Positions 27,603 through 36,006 of a stretch of 64,000 bases of DNA are shown in pieces. Both the position numbers and the translations under genes were made by a program. Location of the stretch: positions 106,959 to 170,958 of the forward strand of contig NZ_PUIV01000006.1 of the NCBI RefSeq assembly GCF_003113265.1, read 5' to 3'. A model generated the notes under the pieces. The model worked only from the letters and a program-made list of their open reading frames with translations. It ran no database searches and was not told the origin of the DNA. Each line of letters starts with the position of its first letter. The first letter of the stretch is position 1. Origin of the DNA: Methylosinus sporium. GTDB taxonomy: Bacteria; Pseudomonadota; Alphaproteobacteria; Rhizobiales; Beijerinckiaceae.

Positions 27603-28228
27603 GTCGGCTCCACGCGAAAGGCGGCGACGCCGAACAAGAGATGCGTCCAGCGATTGCTGTAAGCGACCTCGCCGCTGGTTGTCTTGCCGAGCGTTATGCC
27701 GGTCAAAATTCCGCCGGTGAGAATGGCCGTCACCGCCGGCATGGGATAGACGATGCGCACCACGGCGATATGTCCGGGGGCCGGCATTGTGATCGTCGCG
27801 CTCGACGACGGAGGGGCGAGATAAAAGGCGTTGGAGGTGGAGGCGCTCGACCAGTCCGTTCCAGTGCCGACGTCGGCGATATCGACGAGAAGCTTCGAGC
27901 AATCGAAGGATTTGCTCAGCGTGCCCGCGGCGACGGCGCCCGTCGACTGCCATGTGCAGACGTAATTATCGATGAAGCTCTGATAGGTCATGCTGCCGAG
28001 GCTGTGCGTCAGCACGGCGCGGCTCGCACGTTGGGTGGCGATCTGCAGCTGCTGGCTCTTGAAATAGACGATGCCGGTCTCGAAAATCGCGCCGAGCAGA
28101 CCGAGCATCGGGACGAGCACCATAGCGAATTCGACCGCGAGCGCCGCGTCGCGATCGCGCCCGAATCGAATGAGGCTCGCCGCGAGGCTGTGCATCGCCT
28201 GTCGCGATGAATTCTCTTCTCCGCTCAT
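27599..28228 (-). CDS. tadE: TadE-like pilus assembly protein
   Basis: A 209-residue minor pseudopilin. DAALAVEFAMVLVPMLGLLGAIFETGIVYF (residues 27-56) is the TadE processing site and membrane helix. The remaining residues face the periplasm and carry two cysteines (YVCTW, FDCSK) that may form a disulphide. It is the middle gene of the minus-strand arm, between the secretin N-domain protein and tadG. Confidence 0.88.
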   Translation of the reverse strand: MSGEENSSRQAMHSLAASLIRFGRDRDAALAVEFAMVLVPMLGLLGAIFETGIVYFKSQQLQIATQRASRAVLTHSLGSMTYQSFIDNYVCTWQSTGAVAAGTLSKSFDCSKLLVDIADVGTGTDWSSASTSNAFYLAPPSSSATITMPAPGHIAVVRIVYPMPAVTAILTGGILTGITLGKTTSGEVAYSNRWTHLLFGVAAFRVEPT

Positions 28229-28273
28229 ATCTCGAACCCATATGGCCCGAAAGGGCGTGGTGACGCAGCTTTG

Positions 28274-28741
28274 TCAGCGCTTGGGCGATGAGGAGGCCTC
28301 GTGCTGCTTGACCGCTTCGAGAACGCGCGCCGTATAGTCCTTGTCGTCGCCGAGATCGACGGTCGGCGCGCAATCGGGCGCGCACGCATAGGATTCGCGT
28401 CGGGCGCCGCGCAGCACGACCAGCTTGTTCATAGGCTGAACCACGGTGATGGTTTCCTCGCCGACCTGATTGCCGGTCGGATCGAGCAGAATGAGATTGG
28501 TCGACCCGAAGCTTTTTCCCGTGACCACCATGAGACGATTTGTCTTCAGCATGGTCACATCGGCGACGAGCGGATTGCCGACGATCAGCGTCTGCGCTCC
28601 TTCCGGCATACGCACGACGCGAGCGTGATCGATATCGACGAAGACGCCGCGTCGCTCGCCGTCGCGCGCCACTGCGACGCCGGCCGAGACCGTCACGCAG
28701 ACCAGCAGCGCCAAATAACCAGAAAAACGCGTCGAGCGCAT
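28274..28741 (-). CDS. Stand-alone pilus secretin N-terminal domain protein (CpaC N-domain)
   Basis: A 155-residue exported protein. After a signal peptide (SGYLALLVCVTVSAGVAVA) it has the T2SS/T3SS pilus N-domain: VVRMPEGAQTLIVGNPLVADV, LMVVTGKSFGSTNLILLD. This region also begins the full CpaC secretin encoded at 31045. Two Cys residues follow (SYACAPDCAP). It has no secretin barrel. The ATG at 28741 is preceded by AGAGG. It probably assists secretin assembly or gating; this is inferred. Confidence 0.8.
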   Translation of the reverse strand: MRSTRFSGYLALLVCVTVSAGVAVARDGERRGVFVDIDHARVVRMPEGAQTLIVGNPLVADVTMLKTNRLMVVTGKSFGSTNLILLDPTGNQVGEETITVVQPMNKLVVLRGARRESYACAPDCAPTVDLGDDKDYTARVLEAVKQHEASSSPKR

Positions 28742-28975
28742 CACGCACCTCTGAAACAATCCGTGCCTTTGCGAGGCTCCGGCTCGAGAAAACCACGTAA
28801 TAGTGAATCATTGCTGAAAATGAGACGGAGCTGCGATTTCGCGCGGCGAATTTCGTCGGTCGATAATGGGATTAACGCGTTTGCAAGAAGTTCTACGTAG
28901 GGTCTCGAACGGTCCGGCGAGCGTGTTCGACGAGCGCGCCGCGGGGACGCAGTCAATAGAGCGAGGAGCACGAGT

Positions 28976-29140
28976 ATGAAGAGCTTGTTTTCGCGGTTCG
29001 TAAAGGACGAGTCCGGCGCGACCGCCATCGAATACGGCCTGATCGGCGCGCTGATTTCGGTCATCATCATCACCGCGGTGAAGCTCGTCGGCAGCAACCT
29101 GTCCCAGACCTTCAACAAGATCGCTCAGAATCTGAGCTGA
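28976..29140 (+). CDS. flp: Flp-type major pilin 1
   Basis: A 54-residue class IVb prepilin. The short leader MKSLFSRFVKDESG is cleaved by CpaA after the Gly; the mature end ATAIEYGLIGALISVIII is the hydrophobic pilin helix with the conserved Glu at mature position 5. The remainder is KLVGSNLSQTFNKIAQNLS. AGGAG at 28964-28968 sets the start. It is the first gene of the plus-strand arm and is nearly identical to the pilin 140 bases downstream. Confidence 0.95.
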   Translation: MKSLFSRFVKDESGATAIEYGLIGALISVIIITAVKLVGSNLSQTFNKIAQNLS

Positions 29141-29158
29141 GGTCGGGCGGGGGACGAT

Positions 29159-29245
29159 CTCGTCGCCGCCGCGACGAGAGCTCGTCAGCGCTCGCAAATC
29201 CGCCGCAGGCCGGCTCGAACGGGCCGGCCGGCTCGGTCAGCCGGC
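29159..29245 (+). other. Two hairpins between the pilin genes
   Basis: CTCGTCGC-CGCC-GCGACGAG (29159-29178) and GCCGGCT-CGGTC-AGCCGGC (29227-29245) are perfect stems in the 139-base gap between the two pilin genes. They are likely mRNA stability or partial termination elements. Neither has a T run. Confidence 0.5.
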
Positions 29246-29279
29246 GTCGAATTGCGACGCCAAATATCGGGAGTGGACG

Positions 29280-29444
29280 ATGAAATCGTCGTTTTTGAAA
29301 TTTCTCGACAACGAGTCCGGCGCCACGGCTATCGAATATGGCCTGATCGGCGCGCTGATTTCCGTTATCATCATCACGGCCGTGAAGCTCGTGGGCAGCA
29401 ATCTGTCCCAGACCTTCAACAAGATCGCCCAGAACCTCAGCTGA
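29280..29444 (+). CDS. flp: Flp-type major pilin 2
   Basis: A 54-residue prepilin. Residues 12-54 (from ESGATAIEYG to the stop) are identical to pilin 1; only the leader differs (MKSSFLKFLDN). GGGAG at 29269-29273 sets the start. The mature pilins would be the same protein, so the duplication affects dose or regulation rather than structure. Confidence 0.95.
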   Translation: MKSSFLKFLDNESGATAIEYGLIGALISVIIITAVKLVGSNLSQTFNKIAQNLS

Positions 29445-29497
29445 GCGATCACGACTCGTGCGCGCGCGTCGGCTCCTCGCCGCGCGACGCGCGAATC

Positions 29498-29562
29498 GCG
29501 CGCGCTTTCGGCGCGCGCAACGCAAATTCGAGAGGCGCCTTTGTCGCAGACGAAAAAGGCGC
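29498..29562 (+). terminator. Tandem hairpins between pilin 2 and cpaA
   Basis: An 8-base GC stem with the loop TTTCG (29498-29518) is followed by GCGCCTTT (29535-29542) pairing with AAAGGCGC (29555-29562). They sit 20 bases before the cpaA start and probably limit read-through from the highly expressed pilins into the assembly genes. Confidence 0.5.
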
Positions 29563-29581
29563 GGCGACAGGAACGACGCTC

Positions 29582-30088
29582 ATGATCGCAGCCGCCGCCG
29601 CGCTGATTCTCTTTCCGGCGCTCATGGCGTTTTCGGCCTTCGCCGATCTTCTCACTATGACGATTCCCAACCGCGTCTCGCTGGCGCTCATCGGCTTCTT
29701 CGCCGTCTTCGCCGCATGGGCCGCAATGCCGCTCGACAGCGTGCTTTCGCATGTCGCTTGCGGAGCGGCGGTTCTGGTGGCGACGTTTTTGATGTTCAAT
29801 CGCGGCTGGATGGGGGGCGGCGACGCCAAGCTCGCCTCCGCCACGGCCTTGTGGCTCGGCTTCGAGCATCTCGCCGATTACGCGCTCGTGGCGTCTCTCG
29901 CGGGCGGCGCGCTCACTCTCGCGATCCTCGCTCTGCGCCGATACGAGCCGCGCTTCGTCGTCGATTCGCCCCGGCTCGCTCATTTGTGCGACGCGACCGA
30001 GGGGGTCCCATATGGAATCGCGCTGGCGATCGCCGGGATCGCGGTCTATCCGAATTCCCAGCTCTGGACGCTGCTCACGGCGGCGTGA
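29582..30088 (+). CDS. cpaA: Prepilin peptidase, A24 family
   Basis: A 168-residue inner-membrane aspartyl protease that removes pilin leaders. Membrane helices are at about 2-22, 34-50, 54-72 and beyond. The two catalytic Asp are in FADLLTMTIPNR and GGGDAKLASATALW (the GxGD motif). AGGAAC lies upstream of the ATG at 29582. It follows the two pilins. Confidence 0.92.
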   Translation: MIAAAAALILFPALMAFSAFADLLTMTIPNRVSLALIGFFAVFAAWAAMPLDSVLSHVACGAAVLVATFLMFNRGWMGGGDAKLASATALWLGFEHLADYALVASLAGGALTLAILALRRYEPRFVVDSPRLAHLCDATEGVPYGIALAIAGIAVYPNSQLWTLLTAA

Positions 30089-30152
30089 TTTGCGCGGAGC
30101 GCGAAAGCCGCACCGCCGCGAATCCGGAAATGAGCCGGTCTCTTACCGGCGA

Positions 30153-30167
30153 TTAACCATAATTTGA
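30153..30167 (+). promoter_or_regulatory. CtrA-like binding site upstream of cpaB
   Basis: TTAACCATAATTTGA matches the CtrA pattern TTAA-N7-TTAA except for one base in the second half. It also contains the TTAACCAT variant. It lies 61 bases upstream of cpaB in the 139-base gap after cpaA. In Caulobacter the pilus genes are CtrA-controlled. Confidence 0.5.
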
Positions 30168-30227
30168 CGTTTTTCCGCTTTCATTCTGACTGCTCCGTTC
30201 TAGCTGGGGCGATCGGACTGGAAGCAA

Positions 30228-31013
30228 ATGAACAAGGCGCAGATCGTGGTTCTCGGCGTCGCTGTCGCAGCGGGCGGCGGAGCCTTTCTGATGATGAGCG
30301 GATCGGCTCCCGAGGCGCCGAAGATCGTTCAAATGATCCCCACGCAGCCGCAGACTGACAATGTCTTGGTGGCGACGCGCGATCTCTCTTACGGCACGGC
30401 GCTCGCGGAGCCGGACACAAATTGGATCGAATGGCCGATCGGGGCCGTGCCGCAGGGCGTGCTGCGCAAGAGCGAGGCGCCGAGCGCCAAAGAGGAGCTG
30501 CGCGGCTCCTATGTCCGCAATCCGATCTCCAATGGCGAGCCGGTGCGGCGCGAGCGACTCGTCAAAGGGCCGACCGCCGGGCTGATGTCGACGCTGCTTC
30601 CGGCCGGACATCGCGCCGTCGCGATCGACATTTCGCCCAACACCACTGCCGGCGGATTCATACTTCCCAATGATCATGTCGATGTGATGCGCACATTCCG
30701 CGACGCCGATCGCGGCCGCGAAGGCGCCGCCGATCTCTCGTCGGAAATCATTTTGACCAATGTGCGCGTGATGGCGATCGGGCCGATCGTCGAGACCAAG
30801 AACGGCGAATCCGTCGTCACCGGGGCGACCGCCACGCTGGATCTCGAGCCGCGCCAGGCCGAGCTCGTCATTCTCGCGCAGCGCACTGGCCAATTGGCGC
30901 TCATGCTGCGCTCCATGGCGGACGCGCATGACGACGACAAGCAGGCGTCGGCGGCGGACGATTCGCTCACGGTCGTGCGCTTCGGCGTCCCGACAACCAT
31001 GCGCACGCGGTGA
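30228..31013 (+). CDS. cpaB: Flp pilus assembly protein CpaB (RcpC)
   Basis: A 261-residue periplasmic protein anchored by an N-terminal helix (IVVLGVAVAAGGGAFLMM). The SAF domain is DNVLVATRDLSYGTALAEPD, and the RcpC region is GHRAVAIDISPNTTAGGFILPNDHVDVM. It supports the secretin channel. It is the first gene of a long co-directional run to tadC. Confidence 0.93.
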   Translation: MNKAQIVVLGVAVAAGGGAFLMMSGSAPEAPKIVQMIPTQPQTDNVLVATRDLSYGTALAEPDTNWIEWPIGAVPQGVLRKSEAPSAKEELRGSYVRNPISNGEPVRRERLVKGPTAGLMSTLLPAGHRAVAIDISPNTTAGGFILPNDHVDVMRTFRDADRGREGAADLSSEIILTNVRVMAIGPIVETKNGESVVTGATATLDLEPRQAELVILAQRTGQLALMLRSMADAHDDDKQASAADDSLTVVRFGVPTTMRTR

Positions 31014-31044
31014 CGTGATGCTGCTCATCGAAGGACAGCGCCCT

Positions 31045-32526
31045 ATGGCGAAAATCGAAAGCGGAACGAAGCGCATGAACGCCTCGGCGTGTCGTCTGTC
31101 GGGAGCCGCGGCTCTCGCGATCCTCGCGCTCACGGGCGTCTCGTTGGCGGCGGCTCCGGCATTCGCCCTGGAGAGGCCGGGAGTCGAAACGGGCTCGGAC
31201 GCGCTGTTGTCGCGGCGCATCGCCATGGGCGTCGGCAAATCGATCATCGTCGATCTGCCGGCGGAGGCGTCTGAAATCGTGATCGGCAACCCCAAGGTCG
31301 CCAACGCGGTCGTTCGTTCGGCGCGCAAGCTCTACATCATGGGCGCGGAAACCGGTCAAACCACGATTTTCGCCATCGATCGCGCCGGGCGGCAGATCGC
31401 CAATCTCGAGATCAGCATTGGTCGCGACGTCGGCGAGCTCGGTCCTCTGCTGCGCGCCGCGCTTCCCAAATCGAACATTACGGCGCGCACGGTGAATGAC
31501 ACGATCATCCTCACGGGCACTGTGGAGTCGGCGGCCGAGGCGCAGCGCGCCGTCGACATCGCCAAAGGCTTCGCCGCCCGATCGGCTTCGTCGCAGGGCA
31601 ATGGAGCGGGCGGCGAAGGGCTCGTCGTCAATGCGCTCACCATCAATACGCAAGATCAGGTGATGCTGAAGGTCACCGTCGCCGAAGTGCAGCGGCGCGT
31701 GATCAAGCAGCTCGGCGTTTCGGCGCAGAGCGCCGGGGAGACGATCCTCACGGGCGGCTGGGGCAAGCTGGTTCAGCAAAACCCCTTTGCGATAAATGGG
31801 GCGCTCACCACGAGCGCGTTGAGCCTCAACGGACCGAACGGCACGACAGCGACGATCCAGGCCTATGAGCGCTACGGCGTCTCGCGCATCCTCGCCGAAC
31901 CGACCGTCACCGCGGTCTCGGGAGAATCCGCCAAATTCACGGTCGGAGGCGAAGTCGCGGTGCCCGGCAACGGAAATTGCGTCAGCAGCTCTATCCTCTG
32001 CACCGTCGGCATCGTGTTCAAGCAATATGGCGTCTCGCTGAACTTTACGCCGGTGGTGCTCGCCGAAGGACGCATTCTTCTGCATCTGGCCACCGAAGTG
32101 ACGGAGGTCGACTACCAAGGCGCGCAAACCTACAATGGCGTCACAGTTCCGGGCTTCAAGACCCGCAAGAACGAGACGAGCGTCGAGCTGCCCTCCGGCG
32201 CCTCCATCGCAACGGCTGGGCTCTTGCAGCAGAAGTCGGATCAAGCCGTCAACGGTCTGCCCGGCTTGCTCAATCTGCCCGTGATCGGGACACTGTTTCG
32301 GTCGCGCGACTATCTCCGCAACGAGACCGAGCTGCTCATCGTCATCACGCCCTATATCGCGCGTTCGATCCAGGCGCGTGACGTGGCGCGGCCGGACGAC
32401 GGTTTCGCGGACGCCTCCGACCCGCAGGCATGGCTGCTCGGGCGCGTCAATCGGCTCTACGCCAATCCCCAACATCCGCAAGCGGTTCCGCGCCTGAAGG
32501 GCCGCATCGGCTTCATTCAAGACTGA
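31045..32526 (+). CDS. cpaC: Flp pilus secretin
   Basis: A 493-residue outer-membrane secretin through which the Flp fibre leaves the cell. A signal peptide ends near AAPAFA|LE (about residue 45). The pilus N-domain (SIIVDLPAEASEIVIGNPKVA) precedes a BON-like region (ITARTVNDTIILTGTV). The secretin domain follows, from VMLKVTVAEVQRR to the conserved VPGFKTRKNETSVELPSG and LPGLLNLPVIGTLFRS, with an ETELLIVITPYI end. Three in-frame ATGs are possible (31018, 31045, 31075); 31045 has GAAGGA at a workable distance. Confidence 0.93.
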   Translation: MAKIESGTKRMNASACRLSGAAALAILALTGVSLAAAPAFALERPGVETGSDALLSRRIAMGVGKSIIVDLPAEASEIVIGNPKVANAVVRSARKLYIMGAETGQTTIFAIDRAGRQIANLEISIGRDVGELGPLLRAALPKSNITARTVNDTIILTGTVESAAEAQRAVDIAKGFAARSASSQGNGAGGEGLVVNALTINTQDQVMLKVTVAEVQRRVIKQLGVSAQSAGETILTGGWGKLVQQNPFAINGALTTSALSLNGPNGTTATIQAYERYGVSRILAEPTVTAVSGESAKFTVGGEVAVPGNGNCVSSSILCTVGIVFKQYGVSLNFTPVVLAEGRILLHLATEVTEVDYQGAQTYNGVTVPGFKTRKNETSVELPSGASIATAGLLQQKSDQAVNGLPGLLNLPVIGTLFRSRDYLRNETELLIVITPYIARSIQARDVARPDDGFADASDPQAWLLGRVNRLYANPQHPQAVPRLKGRIGFIQD

Positions 32527-32549
32527 GCGCGGGCGAGGAGCGGTCTAAT

Positions 32550-33275
32550 ATGTCTATCCGACTGAACAGCGCGAAACTCGAAGTCTTCGCCGTGAGGCTC
32601 GCCTGCCTCGCAGCGATGGCGCCGCTCGCCGGCTGCGGCGTGAACAGGACGTTGCCGCCGCGCGCCGTCGCGCAAGATTATCGCGACCGCCATCCCGTGG
32701 CGCTCGCGGACGCCAGCGTCTCGATCGATGTTTTTCCGTCGCAGGGTCTCGACTTTGCGACGACGGGGCGCATTCGCGACTTCGTTTTGCGATATCGTCG
32801 CTTCGGCCATGGCCAAATCACGCTTCTCGCGCCGACTGGCGCCAAGGACCAGTTCGCGGCGCGCAGCGGCGTCGACGCCGTGAGACGCATATTGGCCGAG
32901 AATGGCGTCTCGGGCGCCGTCTATGTCGCCTCTTATCCGGTCAGCGATCCCAATCTCGCCGCGCCGGTGCGGCTGTCATTCCAGGGCGTTCGCGCGAAGG
33001 TCGCCGGACGCTGCGGCGAATGGCCGGCCGATCTCGCTTCGGCGAGCTCGCTCGAAGGCTGGGACAATACGACCTATTGGAATTTCGGCTGTGCGAGCCA
33101 GACGACATTCGCGGCGCAGATCGACGATCCTCGCGATCTCGCGGCGCCGCGCGGCGAAACGCCCGCCGATATCGAATCGCGAATGCGTGCGATCGGCAAT
33201 GTGCGCAAAGGTGCGGATCCCGCGACCAATTGGAGCGTCAAGGGATCGAATATCAGCGGGGTTGGAGGCGGTTGA
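32550..33275 (+). CDS. cpaD: Flp pilus lipoprotein CpaD
   Basis: A 241-residue outer-membrane lipoprotein. The lipobox LAGC lies near residue 28 after the signal sequence VRLACLAAMAP. The CpaD features are YRDRHPVALADASVSIDVF, ITLLAPTGAKD and GRCGEWPADLAS..., then WNFGCASQTTFAAQI. GAGGAG precedes the start. It probably targets or stabilises the secretin. Its stop overlaps the cpaE start (TGATG). Confidence 0.92.
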   Translation: MSIRLNSAKLEVFAVRLACLAAMAPLAGCGVNRTLPPRAVAQDYRDRHPVALADASVSIDVFPSQGLDFATTGRIRDFVLRYRRFGHGQITLLAPTGAKDQFAARSGVDAVRRILAENGVSGAVYVASYPVSDPNLAAPVRLSFQGVRAKVAGRCGEWPADLASASSLEGWDNTTYWNFGCASQTTFAAQIDDPRDLAAPRGETPADIESRMRAIGNVRKGADPATNWSVKGSNISGVGGG

Positions 33276-34525
33276 TGAAAGAGCAGTCGGCAATAGCGGA
33301 AAGCGACGCGGCGCAGATCGCTCCATTACCGCGCATTTCCGTGCAGGCGTTCTGCGAGACGCCGGAAGCCGTGGCGGTGATGAATTCGGCCGCCTTGGAT
33401 CGCCGCATGGACAAGGCGCATGTCAAGGTCCATATGGGCGGCGTCGTCGCGGCGATCGAGGCGTTTCGATCGGCGCCGACGCCCAATCTGATCGTGCTCG
33501 AGGCCGTCGGCGAGCGTCATGCTCTCATTTCGCAGCTCGAGACTCTGGCGGAATCCTGCGATTCCGGCACAAAGGTCGTCGTGCTCGGCCATGTCAACGA
33601 CATTTCGCTCTATCGCGCGCTGATAGCGCGAGGCGTCAGCGACTATATCGTTGCGCCGATCGATGTGCTCGGTTTCATCTCCCGTATTTCCGATCTCTAC
33701 AACAACAGCGCCGAGGCGCTCGGGCGCATCGTCGCGATCGCCGGCGCCAAGGGCGGCGTCGGCGCCTCTTGCATCGCGCATAACCTCGCTTGGTCGATCG
33801 CGCGTGCGCTGCAGATGCAGACCGTCGTCGCCGATCTCGATCTGCCTTTCGGCACTGCGGGGCTCGACTTCAATCAGGACCCGCCACAGGGCGTCGCCGA
33901 AGCAGTGTTCGCGCCGGATCGCGTCGACGCCAATCTCATCGACCGACTGCTGTCGAAGTGCAGCGATCAGCTGAGCCTACTCGCGGCGCCGGCGACGGTC
34001 GATCGCCTCTATGATCTGCCAGAGACCGCCTTCGACGCGATCATCGACACGCTGCGGGCGACCGCGCCCTGCACCGTCCTCGACGTTCCGCATCAATGGT
34101 CCTCCTGGACGAAGCGCGTGTTGATCGGCGCCGACGAGGTGGCCATCGTCGCGGCGCCCGACCTCGCCAATCTGCGCAACGCCAAGACGCTCATCGACCA
34201 GCTGCGCGCGGCGCGTCAGAACGATGCGCCGCCCAAGCTCGTCTTGAATTTCGTCGGCGTTCCGAAGCGCCCGGAGATCGCGGTGGCGGATTTCGCCAAA
34301 GCGATAGAGATGGAGCCGTCGGCGATCATTCCCTTCGACCCGAAGCTGTTCGGAGCCGCGTCGAACAATGGACAAATGATCGCCGAGGTCGAGCCCTCCT
34401 CGAAGCTCATCGAGCAATTCGACGCGCTCGGCCGTGAACTGACGGGGCGCGCCGTGAGCCGCAAGTCCAAGAGCGGATTGCTCGCGCCGCTGCTCGATCG
34501 TTTGTCGCGAAAGCTCGCCGGTTGA
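33275..34525 (+). CDS. cpaE: Pilus localisation ATPase CpaE (TadZ)
   Basis: A 416-residue MinD/ParA-family ATPase with an N-terminal receiver-like domain (IVLEAVGERHALISQLETLA...VVVLGHVND). The ATP site is the deviant Walker A AKGGVGAS at 158-165. It places the Tad machinery, in many species at a cell pole. The start overlaps the cpaD stop, with GGAGG just upstream. Confidence 0.93.
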   Translation: MKEQSAIAESDAAQIAPLPRISVQAFCETPEAVAVMNSAALDRRMDKAHVKVHMGGVVAAIEAFRSAPTPNLIVLEAVGERHALISQLETLAESCDSGTKVVVLGHVNDISLYRALIARGVSDYIVAPIDVLGFISRISDLYNNSAEALGRIVAIAGAKGGVGASCIAHNLAWSIARALQMQTVVADLDLPFGTAGLDFNQDPPQGVAEAVFAPDRVDANLIDRLLSKCSDQLSLLAAPATVDRLYDLPETAFDAIIDTLRATAPCTVLDVPHQWSSWTKRVLIGADEVAIVAAPDLANLRNAKTLIDQLRAARQNDAPPKLVLNFVGVPKRPEIAVADFAKAIEMEPSAIIPFDPKLFGAASNNGQMIAEVEPSSKLIEQFDALGRELTGRAVSRKSKSGLLAPLLDRLSRKLAG

Positions 34526-34557
34526 CGAGCGACGCATAGGCGTTACGGGGAGATCGC

Positions 34558-35991
34558 ATGTTCGGAAAGCGGACCAATGTCGGAGCGGCGCAGACAGGAG
34601 CCGCGCGGCCGGCGCAGCAGCCGGCGCCGGTGAGCAAGGCTCCGGCGCCGGTCGCGGAGCCGGTGATGGCGGTGGCGGCGCCTGCCGCCGAGCAAAAGCG
34701 CTCGGAGCAATATTACGTCACCAAAAGCATGATCTTCGGCGCGCTCATCGAGGCGATCGATCTCGCGCAGCTCTCCAAGCTGGAGCCGGAAAGCGCACGC
34801 GACGAGATCAGAGACATCGTCAATGAGATCGTCGCGATCAAGAATGTCGTCATGTCGATCGCCGAGCAGGAGGAACTGCTCGAGGATATTTGCAACGACG
34901 TGCTCGGCTATGGTCCGCTGGAGCCGTTGCTCATGCGCGACGACATCGCCGACGTCATGGTGAATGGCGCCGCCAAGACCTACATAGAGGTGGGCGGCAA
35001 GATCCAGCTCACTAACATCCGCTTCCGCGACAATGCGCAGCTGATGAATATCTGCCAGCGCATTGTCAGCCAAGTGGGCCGCCGCGTCGACGAATCCTCG
35101 CCGATCTGTGACGCGCGCCTGCTCGACGGCTCGCGCGTCAATGTCATCGCGCCGCCTCTGGCGATCGACGGCCCGGCGCTCACCATTCGTAAGTTCCGCA
35201 AGGACAAGCTCACTCTCGATCAGCTCATCCGCTACGCCTCCATCTCGCCCGAAGGCGGCGAAGTGTTGAAGGTGATCGGCCGCGTGCGCTGCAATGTGCT
35301 GATTTCCGGCGGCACGGGCTCCGGCAAGACGACGCTGCTCAACTGTCTCACCAATTATATCGACACCGACGAGCGCGTGATCACTTGCGAAGACGCGGCT
35401 GAATTGCAGTTGCAGCAACCGCATGTGGTGCGCCTGGAGACGCGTCCTCCCAATCTGGAAGGGCAGGGGTCCGTGACGATGCGCGATCTCGTCAAGAACT
35501 GCCTGCGTATGCGTCCCGAACGCATCATCGTCGGCGAGGTTCGCGGACCGGAGGCGTTCGACCTTCTGCAGGCGATGAACACTGGCCATGACGGCTCGAT
35601 GGGCACGCTGCACGCCAACTCGCCGCGCGAGGCGCTCGGCCGTCTCGAATCCATGATCACCATGGGCGGCTTCTCGCTGCCGGCCAAGACGATCCGCGAT
35701 ATGATCGTGTCGTCGATCGACATTATCGTGCAGGCGGCGCGCCTGCGTGACGGCTCGCGTCGCATCACCCATATCACCGAGGTGCTCGGCCAGGAGGCGG
35801 ATGTCGTCACGCTGCAGGATCTCTTCGTCTATGAGATCATCGGCGAGGACGCCAATGGGCGCATCATCGGCCGCCATCGTTCGACCGGCGTCGGCCGGCC
35901 GCGCTTCTGGGAGCGCGCGCGCTACTATGGCGAGGAGAACCGGCTCGCCGCGGCGCTCGACGCCGCCTCAGTCATCGACGACGAAAATTGA
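34558..35991 (+). CDS. cpaF: Flp pilus assembly ATPase CpaF (TadA)
   Basis: A 477-residue secretion ATPase that powers pilus extension and, in Tad systems, retraction. The Pro/Ala-rich first 45 residues are probably flexible. GYGPLEPLL begins the conserved N-domain. Walker A is [10 protein letters not shown] (251-260), followed by [11 protein letters not shown], the Asp/His boxes [20 protein letters not shown] and [17 protein letters not shown]. It lies 32 bases after cpaE. Confidence 0.96.
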   Translation: MFGKRTNVGAAQTGAARPAQQPAPVSKAPAPVAEPVMAVAAPAAEQKRSEQYYVTKSMIFGALIEAIDLAQLSKLEPESARDEIRDIVNEIVAIKNVVMSIAEQEELLEDICNDVLGYGPLEPLLMRDDIADVMVNGAAKTYIEVGGKIQLTNIRFRDNAQLMNICQRIVSQVGRRVDESSPICDARLLDGSRVNVIAPPLAIDGPALTIRKFRKDKLTLDQLIRYASISPEGGEVLKVIGRVRCNVLISGGTGSGKTTLLNCLTNYIDTDERVITCEDAAELQLQQPHVVRLETRPPNLEGQGSVTMRDLVKNCLRMRPERIIVGEVRGPEAFDLLQAMNTGHDGSMGTLHANSPREALGRLESMITMGGFSLPAKTIRDMIVSSIDIIVQAARLRDGSRRITHITEVLGQEADVVTLQDLFVYEIIGEDANGRIIGRHRSTGVGRPRFWERARYYGEENRLAAALDAASVIDDEN

Positions 35992-36006
35992 TCGCGGGAC
36001 CAGACT

